Source: DATFWC01 sp045801465
GTDB taxonomy: Bacteria; Pseudomonadota; Alphaproteobacteria; Rhizobiales; Xanthobacteraceae
Assembly: GCA_045801465.1 (NCBI GenBank)
Contig: JBJMSU010000226.1
Location: 1 to 14,985, forward strand
Reading direction: 5' to 3'
DNA length: 14,985 bases
Shown here: positions 14,970-14,985 of the stretch, piece after piece
Layout: each line of letters opens with the position of its first letter
Numbering within the stretch: position 1 is the stretch's first letter
Program-made: the position numbers and the translations under genes
The notes under the pieces: generated by a model
Database searches by the model: none
Told to the model about the DNA's origin: nothing
The model's input: only the letters and a program-made list of their open reading frames with translations

Positions 14970-14985
14970 GTACAAGACTCCCAGT

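Overview
The window looks like a chromosomal segment of a high-GC alphaproteobacterium, most likely Hyphomicrobiales (Bradyrhizobium / Rhodoplanes / Pseudolabrys-like). This rests on the GC-rich third codon positions, a DUF2865 secreted protein (a family typical of that order), a class II DAHP synthase, and several small palindromic intergenic repeats, one of them carrying the 'MAGLVPAIH' pseudo-peptide common in Bradyrhizobium relatives. The order-level call is inferred from gene families and repeats, not from a marker gene.

Layout, left to right. A patatin-like phospholipase (minus) runs off the left edge. A palindromic repeat separates it from a minus-strand operon transcribed YCII/DGPF protein -> ECF42-type sigma factor -> threonine ammonia-lyase. 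Upstream of that operon lies a TGTCGA-N17-CGAC sequence that fits the promoter reported for ECF42 sigma factors. Next, on the plus strand, come an RDD membrane protein, a 332-bp array of four palindromes (order A-B-A-B) and an EamA-family transporter. A secreted DUF2865 protein follows, tail to tail with glutamine-dependent NAD+ synthase (nadE, minus). A 412-bp intergenic stretch holds the decayed start of an 'MRRREFIT'-type substrate-binding protein gene and precedes a small secreted NTF2/SnoaL-like protein (plus). Three minus-strand genes follow: diacylglycerol kinase (dgkA), a secreted YVTN beta-propeller protein, and class II DAHP synthase (shikimate pathway). An alpha/beta hydrolase (plus) is divergent from the last, and a partial palindromic repeat closes the window.

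Most genes are ordinary metabolic or membrane functions with no shared pathway. The parts that deserve attention are (i) the YCII-ECF42-ilvA operon with its candidate self-activated promoter and its overlapping sigma/ilvA junction, and (ii) the A-B-A-B palindrome array. That array has CTAG/TA-flanked ends, rewrites the C-terminus of the RDD protein and creates a false N-terminal extension on the transporter. I found no phage, CRISPR, tRNA, rRNA or complete insertion sequence. I cannot claim a wholly new system here.
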